A DNA stretch of 64,000 bases from Hibiscus mutabilis (GCA_019671005.1 CM033724.1:21429786-21493785), one strand, 5' to 3'; counted from the first letter of the stretch, positions 9,860-20,365 are shown. Numbers and translations: made by a program. The notes: generated from the sequence alone by a model not told the origin.

Positions 9860-10947
9860 CATTAAGCCTCAACTTTGAGCTTCCTTGATAAGCATCTCTC
9901 GAACTGACCCTTGTGGAATGCAAAGCCTCTATTCTTTGAAGAGGTATCCTTCATGCCTGTAAAATTTCTCAAATGCCTATTTCTCGCATTTATTAAAAAT
10001 CTCTCCAAAGTTATTGTCAGTTTTGTTAAGTTCCTTTATAAAAGCAAATCTAAGTAGTAAGAAGTGCATACCTTGCGATAATGCATTCACAACAACATTT
10101 TCCTTACCCTTCTTCTACTTGATCACTTATGGAAATGATTCAAGGAACTTGACCCATTTTACATGTGTCTTGTTTAACTTGTGTTGGCCTTTACGGTGCT
10201 AATCCCTATTCTGGAAGCGTCACACTCCACCTTGAATGTTTTATCAAAATTTTGTAGGGTTAATAGAGGAGCTTTGGTCAAATATTCTTTAATCTCAAAG
10301 AATGCTTTGTCTTGTTCATCACCCTAAAAGAAGCTGGAATTCTTCTTTATGACTCTCGTTAAATGAGCGACAAAAATGCTAAAATTTGTGACAAATTTCT
10401 GATAAAAACTTGCTAGTCTGTAAAAATTTCTCACTTGACTTATATTTGTCGGTCGCGACCATTCTTGAATTGCCTTGACTTCTTCTAGGTCCACTTCCAA
10501 TCCCTGTGAACTTACAACGAATCCAATGTAAGGCCTAAAGACATGATTCATTAACCTCGTGAAAATGCTAGGGGCGTTGGTCAAACCAAATTGCATTATT
10601 GTCTACTCATACAATCCTTGCTTGATTTTGAATGCAATCTTCCATTCATCTCCTTCTCACATTCGAATTTGGTGATACCTGCACTTGAGATTGATCTTTG
10701 GAAATATGATTGCTCCATTTAGTTCGTCCAACATGTCATCTAGGTGAGGTATAGGATGGCGGTATTTGATAGTGATTTGATTAAATGTACTACAATTTAC
10801 ACACATACGTCAATCCATCTTTTTTGGTACTAGTAACACTGGTACGATATATGAGCTAAGACTCTCTCAAATATAACCTATTTCCATAAGTTTGGCCACT
10901 TGTCTTTGCAATTCCTTCGCTTCCTCTAAGTTACTTTGATATGTAGG
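9860..10947 (-). pseudogene. G pol: reverse transcriptase / RNase H with internal deletions
   Basis: The RT start is at the H junction: 10947-10620 encodes a stretch resembling 'EAKELQRQVAKLMEIGYI' and 'YRHPIPHLDDMLDEL'. 10596-10324 reads 'MQFGLTNAPSIFTRLMNHVFRPYIG' and then jumps straight to 'FVVSSQGLEVDLEEVKAIQEW'. In intact relatives about 45-50 residues, including the YxDD catalytic motif, lie between these two. A second jump near 10210 joins the RNase H start ('DASRIGIS') to a much later block near 'KLNK', losing the middle of RNase H. Both losses abolish activity. Confidence 0.8.
10943..10947. repeat. Target-site duplication of H, left copy (GTAGG)
   Basis: Precedes the H LTR start TGATAGTAC. 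The right copy is GCAGG at 47650-47654, one transition different. Joining G across it restores the RT N-terminal reading. Confidence 0.75.
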
Positions 10948-12379
10948 TGATAGTACTTTAAAAGACATGTCTTTTTACCTTATTTACTGATTAATTTGTC
11001 CCCATCATTTTATCTTTTGCATGTATTTTTTAAATTTTCATCATTGTATTTGCTTTTTTTGAACTCAGAGGCTCTTTGTTGAATTATCCTTGAATTTATC
11101 ACATTTGTGCTGCTAATGTTGCTGCATGAGTTCTTCTAGAATTGCAGCCAAGACTATTGCCGTGTTGGGATGTCGCTGCATAAGCGTTGTTTGGATTGCG
11201 TCCAGGACTGTCACCATATTGAAAACTGTAAAAAAGATAAGATCAAATGACGGTAGCAAAAAGCTAAAATTAAAGGACAATAAGCTGGTAGTTAGTTACA
11301 ATAACTTTTATCTGGACCTGATGTAGGCAGAATGAAACAGTCATTGTCGCCACAATGACAACTGTCAGGATAAGATCAAAGAATTATGTGCTGTCCATTA
11401 GTACAACTGTCCTATACGAAATTTTATTCAGAAAATCTATTAAGGACACCTGTAAGCACCCAATTGGAAAGTGATAAGGATATATATACATATATTCTTA
11501 CCTTAAAAAGGGTAGGCTTATATCTTATTCTCTTTTTCCTTGGTTTTGGAGCTTTCTCATGATAGCTATGGCGGCTTAAAGCTTCTATAGGGCAACTGAG
11601 GTAAATTAAATGCAGAAGTAAGCATCCACGACGAATGCGAGGCAAGAGGAAGCATCATGGAGCAATTGAGTTAGCTAGAGATAGTTTTCCTCATTCAGTT
11701 CTTAATGTTTATTTTGTTTAAGCACCGATGATTATGGTTTAATTTCATTTTGTGAGGAAATACTTCATGAATGTTGATTGAATGTTTATCTTATTAAGCT
11801 TTTCCTCTATCTTTTGATCTTTGGGTTTGAATATTTTTATGCACGAAAGCAGTCACTATCATTGAGAGATGCAGTGATAGGTCAGATTAACAAGCCATTA
11901 CAACGAAAGTTGGGTTAGGATACAACGAGAGTTGATCCACTTGTTCTTGTATTTTCTTATTTAGCCATTAGTGAGAGGTATGGTGAGTGGGCTCATATAA
12001 GTATTTGATTAAGGGTAGAAGTTGAGATTGGTAAGATATTCATGTGCTTTATTGTATCAACAATCATCTTTTCTTTTGTTTCTTGCTAGCATTCGTTATT
12101 CTGTTGATGAATCACCGAGGGAACCCCACTGCCATCATTATAGTTTCTGTTTTAACTTTAGTACATTGCTCCGACATTACCTATAACATTTACCTTTCAT
12201 TGCTTCGACATTACCTATTGCATTTACCTTATTTTTCTTACTCATTGAACTGACATTGGTAGACGTCCAAACAACCTTCCTCGTGGGTTCGATATCTAAT
12301 AGATTCGTATATGTATACTATGCTTGCAAAATCGTATGTTCGCTTGCACAAAAATCGTGTGACTTAATTTCACTGATCA
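10948..12379 (+). repeat. H 5' LTR
   Basis: Direct repeat of 46194-47649. Shared landmarks include 'ttgtccccatca', 'gaattatccttgaatttatcacat', and the end 'ggttcgatatctaa...'. A TATA-like ATATATATACATATATTC lies near 11470-11490, just upstream of the pyrimidine-rich leader. Confidence 0.85.
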
Positions 12380-12384
12380 AGTTT

Positions 12385-12402
12385 TGGCGTTGTTGTCGGG
12401 GA
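12385..12402 (+). promoter_or_regulatory. H primer-binding site, tRNA-Asp type
   Basis: TGGCGTTGTTGTCGGGGA, five bases after the LTR. It differs from the canonical Athila/Tat tRNA-Asp site (TGGCGCCGTTGCCGGGGA) at three positions, all C to T. Confidence 0.8.
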
Positions 12403-12549
12403 CGATTTTCGTTTGGTGTTTATTTTTGTCACTATATTTTTTATTTTTACTAACTTTAGTTTCTTTTGTTTTGTTATTTTCTAGTTGAGCTATAAAAAGA
12501 GAGAGCAACAAAGATAAGAGAGGGTAGACGTTGAACTATTCGAGATTGT

Positions 12550-12841
12550 ATGATGTCCAAAGAGGATGTTTATGTAACACTCTCGACAGAAATTTTGAAC
12601 TTGGAAAACACAATCAAATCGATGCAAATACCTAGATCAGCTCAAATAGTCGATATCCCTACATTCAATTTTGAGATTTGCGGTGACAATCACATTTATG
12701 AAGACTATCCACAACTCTTATACAACAAGTCTTAAAGAAATTCATATAATGCTGCTACACACAATCAACAGTCTTGGGGAAATCAAAATTTTGGTCAATT
12801 TATTGGGACATTCCAATATAGGAATACTTTTTCCCAAGACG
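12550..12841 (+). pseudogene. H gag-like region, N-terminal part
   Basis: Starts 'MMSKEDVYVTLSTEILNLENTI'. A stop and frameshift follow, and the last part reads in another frame as 'NQNFGQF.GTFQYRNTFSQD', the Asn/Gln-rich stretch upstream of the Gag tail in Athila-like elements. It is cut at 12841 by A and resumes at 43589 with 'AYNPR'. No capsid-type block is recognised, so most of the usual gag is missing. Confidence 0.6.
12837..12841. repeat. Target-site duplication of A, left copy (AGACG)
   Basis: The matching right copy AGATG lies at 43584-43588, one transition different. Joining H across it gives the continuous reading 'FSQD-AYNPR'. Confidence 0.75.
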
Positions 12842-13476
12842 TGTAACACCCTCAACGTATATTCGATGATTAAATGCTGTAACCACTCATCTTTATCCGG
12901 TTTGTAAGTAGTATGTTAATATTAGCTTAATATTTAATATATTATTATTACGTATATACATATATTATCATATGTGCTTATTATATACGTGTAATTAATA
13001 TTTACGCAGTATATGTATGTGTTTATATATGTGCATAATATACATTGTATGTATATTTATACGTGTACGAATGTATATTATTATTATTATTATTATTATG
13101 CTAAATGGGCTAAAAAAACAGATCTTAATATAAAAACCTAGTCAATATTGTTATAAGGGTCCAGTCCTCAATACAAATATAAAACCCAACTTAAATAAAA
13201 TACAAGGCCCATTTTGGCTTGACCAATATTGAAAAAACCCTAAAACCCTATCTAATATCCTATCTCTTTCTTGCAGCCGTCACCCTTCCAGCCGTTGGAT
13301 CAAGATTTGATCCAACGGTCCATATCAATCCAAGATGATCCAGTTGGAGCGCGTGTAATTCACCCCGGGACTGCTCGTCTCTCACTCGCGTGTAATTCCC
13401 CCTCTTCCACGCGTCAAGATCAGATGTAGCTTCGCTCATTTCAAGGCTCGATCTAGGCCGTTCATTCCCCATGTAA

Positions 13477-13514
13477 TCACGGCCGTTGGATCAGATCTGA
13501 TCCAACGGCCGTGA
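13477..13514. repeat. 38-bp perfect palindrome in I 5' LTR
   Basis: Centred on AGATCT, with arms reading TCACGGCCGTTGGATC outward to inward. A second imperfect palindrome of the same CCGTTGGATCAA unit lies at about 13293-13319. In the 3' LTR the matching arm near 20757-20794 has four substitutions, so the symmetry is lost there. Confidence 0.9.
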
Positions 13515-15264
13515 GTGAATCTGGCCGAAGACGATGCTGCCATACTTTCTCCAAGCTAGCACCACTCCGCCGTACCACCAGCCCAACCACTAGACGTGCA
13601 AGAGAGGCAAAAAATAGATTATCAGCAACCAAATCTTAGAAATATATTTATTTTTGGAGATCTACCAAAACAAAAAAGATAGCACATATGTAATGAGATC
13701 TACCCTCTTTTGTACAAGGGTTTTTTTACCAGACCAGAAAATACAAAAAAAGAGGGTATCCGAAAAAAAGGGTACAAATTTCCATCGATAATATTCTCTC
13801 TCTTTTTTTCTCTTTGAATCTCATACATGCATGAAAAGAGAACAAGAAACAAAAAATAGAGTTTACCAAAGAAAAAACCTTTCCTTGCCGGCGATAAGCT
13901 CTGAGGAGTGAGTCACAAAAGGGGGTTTTCTTTGCTCCTTCATTTCGAAATACCATAGATCTAGGGTTTTGGTGGTCTTAAAGTAAGAGCGTGGCAGTTT
14001 CGGTAAGGGTTTTGGGGTTTAGCCTTTTCAAAAGTAAAGTTTTTTTTTTTCGATAGGGGTCTAGGTTAGGTTTTAGAACTGAATGAGTGCGGAGGGCGGT
14101 GGCCGGAGTAGCCAGACCATCGCCGCCCTCGAGAACCATGGCGGCTGAAGGGTTTGAGGCTTGTGTTTTCTGGGAAAATAGAGGGAAGAAGAGAGCTATC
14201 TCTTTTAAGGGTAAAAAAATGAAGGGAAAATGAAATCAGGGGCCAGATAATTGGGTCTTATAGACCCAAAATAAAATAAAATGGTCTAATTGCATCATAA
14301 ATCATCCCTTGTCCCCTATATTTTTGTTTTGAGCTCACCGCATGGGTTAATTACAATTCCGGTCCTTTTTCTTTTTTGTTTTATTTTGATTTGATCACTA
14401 AATTAACCGAAATCATATTTATAAATGGTGAAATCATATGTTGAACCATCCCGCATTTTCAAAATTTCCATTTTGAGCTTGCCCCTTGGTTATATTACAG
14501 TTCCAGTCCTTATGTGTTTTGCCTGGTTCTTAATTCGATCCCTAAATGTACTCTTTAATTTATGCCTTCTATTTTTTATTATTCCATTTAAGTCATTTTT
14601 TCATGTTTAAATATTTATCTTTTACATGTCTGGCATGTTCATATCGTTCTTTTGGTATCAATATATGTTTTGTATAGTATGTTAATTTATAACCATATAA
14701 TTTGTGTATTAAAATATGTTATACCGTGTTCCTATATTTAATTTATTTTGTCCATGTCGTGTTCACGTTTGTCTCACATGTTACATTTTAGTTTAGGTTA
14801 TATGTCATGTTCGTATGTTTACATTTTTATGATATTTTTGCTTCTTAGGTTATATGATAGTGTGATATTGTTTATCGTACACGATGTTTTTATTCATGCA
14901 TGAAATTTGTGTCATATGTTAAGCATTAAATATTAGTTTCATTCAAGTATGTTGTTTTATTATTTTTGTATCATATTATGCCATGCGTAATTGTCATGTA
15001 GATGGCAATTGTAATTCATCTTTATGCATAAGTGTTGGATGTAATTAATTTAGTTTTAGAAAGCACATTTTTATGTTTATATTTGTATTTGCTGTTTTAT
15101 TTTTAGGACATATTACAATGTTTTTGTTCATGCATTTTGCACTTTAATATTATTATGTTTATGTCTTTTATGTTTTTTGTAGTTCCACGCCTTTGTAAAT
15201 ATTTGTCTATAATGTTTTTGTTAGGTTTGCATAACGAAATATTAATTGTCAATATGGTGCCCTT

Positions 15265-15331
15265 TTATCCGAGCATAAACGGGGCCAGTATCAGGCGTAG
15301 TGATAGTGGTTGGGCGTTTACTCTCGGATAA
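15265..15331 (+). other. Long stem-loop in I 5' LTR
   Basis: TTATCCGAGCATAAACG (15265-15281) pairs with CGTTTACTCTCGGATAA (15315-15331) with two mismatches and a loop of about 33 nt. The 3' LTR copy (about 22554-22620) pairs with one mismatch. It lies about 340 bp from the LTR end and could act in RNA 3' end formation or packaging; that is inference. Confidence 0.7.
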
Positions 15332-15672
15332 CGGGGCCTTTAAAATTTATTCGCAATTATAACCGAATTTTAAACTAATCGTCACTTTAACCCGGAAAAT
15401 CCAATATTAATAAAGCGGTAATTATTAAAGTACCAATTTTGGGCGGTGTGGGGATGCTAATCCTTCCCCATCCGTAACCGACTCCCGAACCCAATAGTTT
15501 TCGAATCTCTGGTTTTATGGTGTCCGACCTACCTAAGTGGTCGGTGGCGACTCCTCCTTTTTAAATAAAATACGATATTTTTAAAACCCCACAAAATAAA
15601 TATTTTAATACCCGAAAAACCACAAACACTTCGAAAACTTGTTTTTTTTTATCGAAAGGACATCGCTACAGA

Positions 15673-15690
15673 TGGCGACTCCGCTGGGGA
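15673..15690 (+). promoter_or_regulatory. I primer-binding site, tRNA-Arg type
   Basis: TGGCGACTCCGCTGGGGA, two bases after the 5' LTR. This is the primer site reported for Ogre-type Tat elements (tRNA-Arg) and appears undamaged. Confidence 0.85.
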
Positions 15691-16335
15691 CCATTTTTGT
15701 TTTAAACAAATGAGAGTCAAGCTTTTCTAAATAATTACCGCTTTAATAATAATAGAAATTCTGGATTAAAGTGACTATTAAATTAATACTTGGTTACAAT
15801 TGCGCATTTATTTTAACGCATTTAAAATTTGGCATATAAACCCATCCTTTTAAGTGGGGGAAAACGCTAATGCTTTTGTGGAGATATCGTTCTCCCGTGT
15901 AGGCCCTAGCAAGTATCCTTCGGGGCTCGAGTACCTTATGCTTTCGTAAGGATATCGTTCCTTCGTGCAGGCATAAGCGAATGGGTCCCCCTGAGTTGAA
16001 CCCGGTTGAAAAGAGCCTATAATGGGTGATGATTGGGGGCCCTGCTACTCTTAGTAGAGGATAGCGAGGACAATTCGGGTACCTCCTAGAACCAAAACTG
16101 CACGTAGAGAAAACACATAGAAACCCATCCTGTTAGAGCCATGCGGATAACCTAGGTGTCTTAGATGGAATGTAAATAGGATTGCCTTGTTTGTTTATCG
16201 CATTTAATTTGCCCTTATCATTTTCGTCCAGTACTGACTTGTTTTCTTTTTTGTTTTGTTTTTTGCATATCATCGCATTCGCATTATACAGGGCATTGAT
16301 TCCTGAGTGGTTTCTCTTATAATAGAATATTGTTC
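15691..16335 (+). other. I untranslated leader
   Basis: No recognisable coding sequence. It contains two similar blocks, near 15870-15900 and 15940-15975 (GGAGATATCGTTCTCCCGTG and AGGATATCGTTCCTTCGTGC types), each ending a small self-complementary 'ggaNATATCGTTCNcc' hairpin. These may be packaging or leader structure. Confidence 0.5.
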
Positions 16336-17113
16336 ATGATGGACCAAAGGTTCTTTGACCTGAAGGAAGAGGGTCCAATTCCAGAGTTTCATCCCGGTAC
16401 TAGGCTAGGGATAACCGACGAAGAATCATTCAAGGACTCCAGAACAAATTCGGTAAGCAGTGTCAGTTTTGGTAACAAGCAATATGAAATACAAGAACTA
16501 AAGAAGTAGATGTCCGAGATGATGGACCAGATGAATGCTATGATGAAAGGCAAGCAGCCTATCAAACTCAGAAAAGACTCGATCGAGGACCATAATGTGG
16601 AACAGAATGGTCTGAATGTCGAGACAGACAACACCGTTAAATATGACAAATCGAATCCCTTTGTGATTAATCTCAGGAAGCAGACAAGTAACATATCTGG
16701 GGTAGATACCAAGGGAACAGAGGCAAGACCAGGGGAAGCTCGAGAATCCAATGACATCAGAAAGCATTATCCTATACCCATGAGATACACCGAGTTACTT
16801 CCGTTGCTTGTCGAAAGGTGCCTTATCATACCAGTGAAGTCTGTACCAAGGAAACCTCCGTATCTGAAGGGTTACAACAGTTGTGTCTAGTGCAGCTACC
16901 ATATAGGCGATTCGAGTCATCACACTGAAAATTGTAGGGCCCTGAAGGACAGAGTTCAAGATCTTATCAGAATGGGAGTTTTGGGTTTCGAAGACGGACA
17001 ACCCCGATTCTACAGCGAGCCAGCTGTTACCCGAGGGGCAAAGTTGAAGGAGGGTCAATACCCAATCCAAGGTTCGGGTAACACAGAAGTGGGTCACTCA
17101 AGCGGGATAAACT
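16336..17113 (+). pseudogene. I coding module 1: gag-tail-like block with Cys/His motif
   Basis: A frame opens with ATG at 16336 ('MMDQRFFDLKEEG') and runs on through two in-frame TAG stops (16507-16509 and 16888-16890). After the first, 'MSEMMDQMNAMMKGKQPIKL' is a charged helix. Then 'HYPIPMRYTELLPLLVERC' and 'PPYLKGYNSCV-CSYHIG' to 'HHTENCRALKDRVQDLIRMG' match the segment that in Tat-type Gag follows the capsid: a Cys/His knuckle-like motif and the 'LKxKVQDLI' helix. So this part is a Gag tail placed ahead of the capsid rather than after it. It belongs to the same original frame as the coiled coil that follows. Confidence 0.7.
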
Positions 17114-17802
17114 TAGGAGTCAAGAATAAAAGCGTCTCAGAAGATGAACTTGCACGCAAGTACGGCCAGCTCGAGCATGAGAGGCACGATCTGAGCATGA
17201 AATTGAAGAGTGTACAAGACGAGTACAAAAAGCTGCACTTTGAATTCAAGAATTTCGGTTTGGGTGACACCGTGGAAGAGTGGGTCAATGGTATGATTCA
17301 GCTGAGGAACGGTTCAGAACGTTGGAAGCAGAAATGCAAGAATAGTAAGAATAAAGTTAGATCATTATCACAGAAGCTGGAAGAAGCTGAGGGCCAACGC
17401 GACCTTCCCCAAAGTGAGTTGGAAAGTAGTCTTGCCATGGAAGATATCTTGAAATCAAGTCTGCAGCAGGAAAAGGAATGAATCACAAGCCTTTCAAATG
17501 GAAAATGCAGCACTTAAAGAACAGATAGCGAGGCTCGAGACGTCTTTACGTACCAGCGAGATCCGTGCTGGGGCAATGGCCGTTAAGCTACAAAAGGCCG
17601 AACAAACAATACAGGAGAAAGACCGAGACATGAAGATTATTATGACTCAAGCCCGACAAGTAGCTCAATAGGTAGCAGACTTAGCCGATGCAGTAGGACC
17701 AATAAGCCAGAATATGGATCCAGCGTTGGACCGCGAAGGAAAGCTGACAGAACTGTTGAATGAGGTCAAGACATTAGGTGAAAGGGCTCACCGCTATCTG
17801 TA
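17114..17802 (+). pseudogene. I coding module 2: long coiled coil
   Basis: Continues the frame of module 1 to a TGA at 17479-17481. The sequence 'DELARKYGQLEHERHDLSMK' onward is heptad-rich, highly charged and without Pro. A 4-base duplication (GAAT, about 17477-17484) causes the frameshift; in the next frame the coiled coil goes on with 'QMENAALKEQIARLETSLRT', through one more TAG after 'QARQVAQ', and ends 'LNEVKTLGERAHRYL' with a TAA near 17802. In total about 225 residues of helix. Its function is unknown; oligomerisation of the particle protein is plausible. It is not part of canonical Gag-Pol. Confidence 0.7.
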
Positions 17803-18019
17803 AACCCCTAATACCGGATGTAATGAAACCTTTTGGTCTGAATGAAAGATGTCCTATAGGGACAAATCACTTGCAGAATCGATGCTTTATTGCATTCATG
17901 CATTGCATTTGCATCACGTCCTTTGCATTGTTTAATAATTTTATCATCGCATGGCACTTCATCATTTAATACTTGGGGTTCGATGGCAAAATTAGTTGGA
18001 AAATGGGATGAACCGAAGA

Positions 18020-18700
18020 GTCAGGGCTTGACCAGCTAGAAGAAAGAATTGAGAAAGAGCTGAAGAAGAAAGAAAAGATAAATGTTTTCAATACGGGGGA
18101 ACTTTGCCTAGTCCCTGATTTGGTCATTCCTCTAGATTTCAAGGTTCCCAGATTTACGCAGTATGGCAGAACCAGCTGCCCGAAGATTCACTTAACCATG
18201 TTCTGTAGAAAAATGGAAGGATACATGAAGAATGAAGAGTTGTTAATCCACCACTTCTATGATAGCCTGACAGGACCTGCAGCAGCGTGGTTTAACCGTT
18301 TGAACAGAAACCAAGTTAGGTCATGGAGTGACCTCGCTAATGCCTTCTTGAGTCAATACAAATATGCTTTAGATTTAGCACCCTATCGTCAGTTTCTTCA
18401 GAATGAGAAAATGAAACCAAGTGAAAGCTTCAGGGAATATGCACTAAGGTGGCGATGTTTGGCGACCCAAGTCCAGCCTCCTATAGCGGAAGAAGAGTTA
18501 ACTCCCCTATTCCATGCACGCTTCCCTCTCCTTTCTTCGATGTGATGTTGGAGAAATCGAGAAACATATTTGAAGATTTCATGATGACTGGAGAGAGAAT
18601 AGAATATGCAATCAAAGAAGGAAAATTGAGGTCTAAGTCTAAGGACCAAATCGAAGATAAGTTTGATAAAGATGGAGAGGTAAATGAGTGTCATCTCCAG
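18020..18700 (+). pseudogene. I coding module 3: Tat-type Gag capsid domain (UBN2/retrotransposon gag)
   Basis: The main block 18120-18545 contains 'IPLDFKVPRFTQYGRTSCPK' and 'HLTMFCRKMEGYMKNEELLI', then 'FYDSLTGPAAAWFNRLNR' and 'SFREYALRWRCLATQVQPP'. This is the capsid core of Tat/Ogre-like Gag, which assembles the retrotransposon particle in the cytoplasm. At about 18510 the frame shifts; the capsid end resumes in the frame of 18449 with 'LPSPFFDVMLEKSRNIFEDF' and 'MTGERIEYAIKEGKL'. Upstream, 18020-18119 reads in frame as a charged helix and 'LCLVPDL', the usual start of this block, so 18120 is not the real start. Confidence 0.85.
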
Positions 18701-19085
18701 GGTTCGCGTGGCTGTAAAAGAAGAAGACAGACTGACACCTCAAAGTCATCAAGGAAAATTCCTCGGACGAGCGCAAATTTGGAAGTGTTTGGAGCATCTA
18801 TCTCAGACATTTGGCCTCATTTGGTAGGGGTCACTATCTTGCTCCTAGGCCGATGAAGATTGCACCTGATCTGTTTGCCCATAGTTTTGACTCGAGTAGT
18901 ACATGCAAATTTCATATGGGGGCACCGGGGCATCCCACCAGGAAATGTAGACCTTTATTGGGGGAAATCAAGAAGCTGATCAATGATGGAACTCTGACAC
19001 GAGAGTTGATCTAGCAGTGGAGGACCAAGGATGAGGGGCAAGTCTGCATAGTGCTGAAGAAGCCAGAGATGTCTCCACATTAAAA
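18701..19085 (+). pseudogene. I coding module 4: second Gag tail with Cys/His motif
   Basis: After another frame change, 18841-19013 encodes 'FDSSSTCKFHMGAPGHPTRK' with 'CRPLLGEIKKLINDGTLTRE', i.e. a C-x2-H-x6-H-x4-C pattern and the short helix typical of the end of Tat Gag. A TAG follows 'LI', where CAG is likely ancestral, and then 'VCIVLKKPEMSPH' to a TAA near 19083. No protease follows. With module 1 this gives the element two Gag-tail motifs. Confidence 0.7.
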
Positions 19086-19423
19086 GACCTTCCTGAAGTT
19101 ATACAAGGAATCAACTTTACTACATGTGGTAAAGATCTTTTGTGATGGGGCATGTTTGTTGATTTTTATTCCAATAAAGAACACATTTCGCTTAACATAT
19201 AATGTTCTTGAAAGTACATAGATATATATTTTCTCGCTGTTGTAGGACACTGGATATCAATTGCAAGATATGACATTAGATAGATGTTTTAACAATGGTG
19301 GGGTGTAATCTTCCCTACCAGACTCTGGTCAGCAAAGCGAGACTACTACTCTCTCGATGATGTTCAAGGACGAAAAGCTCCAAATATCAACTATGTAGAT
19401 CGGCAGCCATAGCGGCATGAGGC

Positions 19424-19556
19424 CCAGATGTTAAATCCTTCGGGTCATCGGCAAGTCCATCGGGCACGATGTTAAGTCCTTTGGGCTACCAATAAGTCTT
19501 TCGAGCATGGTGATAAGTCCTTCAGGCCATCAGTAAGTCCTTCGGGCATGATGTGG
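19424..19556 (+). repeat. Degenerate tandem repeat, about 21-bp unit
   Basis: Six or so units beginning AAGTCCTTCGGGC or close variants (AAGTCCATCGGGC, AAGTCCTTTGGGC, AAGTCTTTCGAGC, AAGTCCTTCAGGCC), in the 3' untranslated part of I. Confidence 0.8.
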
Positions 19557-19594
19557 CAGTCTTAGTAGTGTAGGTCCAAAAATGTCAACAGCCT

Positions 19595-19835
19595 CGAAAA
19601 AGAAGAAAAAGAGAAAAAAAGGGAAAATAGCAGAGAAAGAAGGAAAAAGAAGAAAAAGAAAAAAGAACAAAGAATAGAGAAAAAAGGAAAAAAAAAAAGA
19701 GAAAAAATAAGAGAAAAAGAGCAGAAAAAGTAGAAAAAGAAAAGAAGAAAAAGAAAAAAGAAGAAAAAGAATAGAGAAAGAAAGAAAAAGAATAAGAGGA
19801 AAAAAGAAGAAAAAGAGGGAAGAAAAATCGAAAAC
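19595..19835 (+). repeat. Purine-only (GAA/GAAAA) tract of about 240 bp
   Basis: Almost every base is A or G, in irregular AAGAAGAAAAAG-type units. On the minus strand it reads as a Phe/Leu/Ser-only open frame, which is an artefact of composition. It lies about 280 bp before the 3' LTR, so it is not the priming tract itself, although it could prime plus-strand synthesis. Confidence 0.9.
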
Positions 19836-20097
19836 AAATGTTATATAAAGGAGAAGCTTACGTTTTCGAACCCCCCAGTGAAAGGCTCCATATAGGAAGA
19901 GCCTAACTCTAGAATCTCAAAAAAAGGAGCCAAAGGTGAAGAAGTTCTATATAAGGAGAACTTAAGAGCCTGAAGATTCGGCCGAGGAAAAATGGAGAGT
20001 TTCAGAAGAACACGTGATTCCGAAGTCGTGAGCAGGGAAGTCAGATAAAAATGAGTGTTTTTGGTCTTTGCTTTGTTCTTGTTTCACAAGAACAAGC

Positions 20098-20110
20098 AAA
20101 GAGGGGCAAC
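20098..20110 (+). promoter_or_regulatory. I polypurine tract
   Basis: AAAGAGGGGCAAC directly abuts the 3' LTR start TGTAATCACTC at 20111; plus-strand priming site. Confidence 0.7.
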
Positions 20111-20314
20111 TGTAATCACTCATCTTTATCCGGTTTGTAAGTAGTATGTTAATATTAGCTTAATATTTAATATATTATTATTACGTATATACATATATTA
20201 TCATATGTGCTTTTTATATACGTGTTATTAATATTTACACAGTATATGTGTGTGTTTATATATGTGCATAATGTACATTGTATGTATATTTATACGTGTA
20301 CAAATGTATATTAC

Positions 20315-20365
<51 letters not shown>

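Larger units (their letters stand above)
12878..15670 (+). repeat. I 5' LTR
   Basis: Direct repeat of 20111-22956. It holds AT-rich, ATT-microsatellite, palindromic and promoter-like parts: an ATT run at about 13078-13098, a 38-bp palindrome at 13477-13514, and a strong stem-loop at 15265-15331. A TATA-like motif could not be chosen confidently because the sequence is AT-rich. Confidence 0.9.

Noticed and set aside
19562..19837. Open frame on the minus strand of almost only Phe, Leu and Ser
   Set aside because: It is the complement of a purine tract; the residues follow from composition, not from coding.
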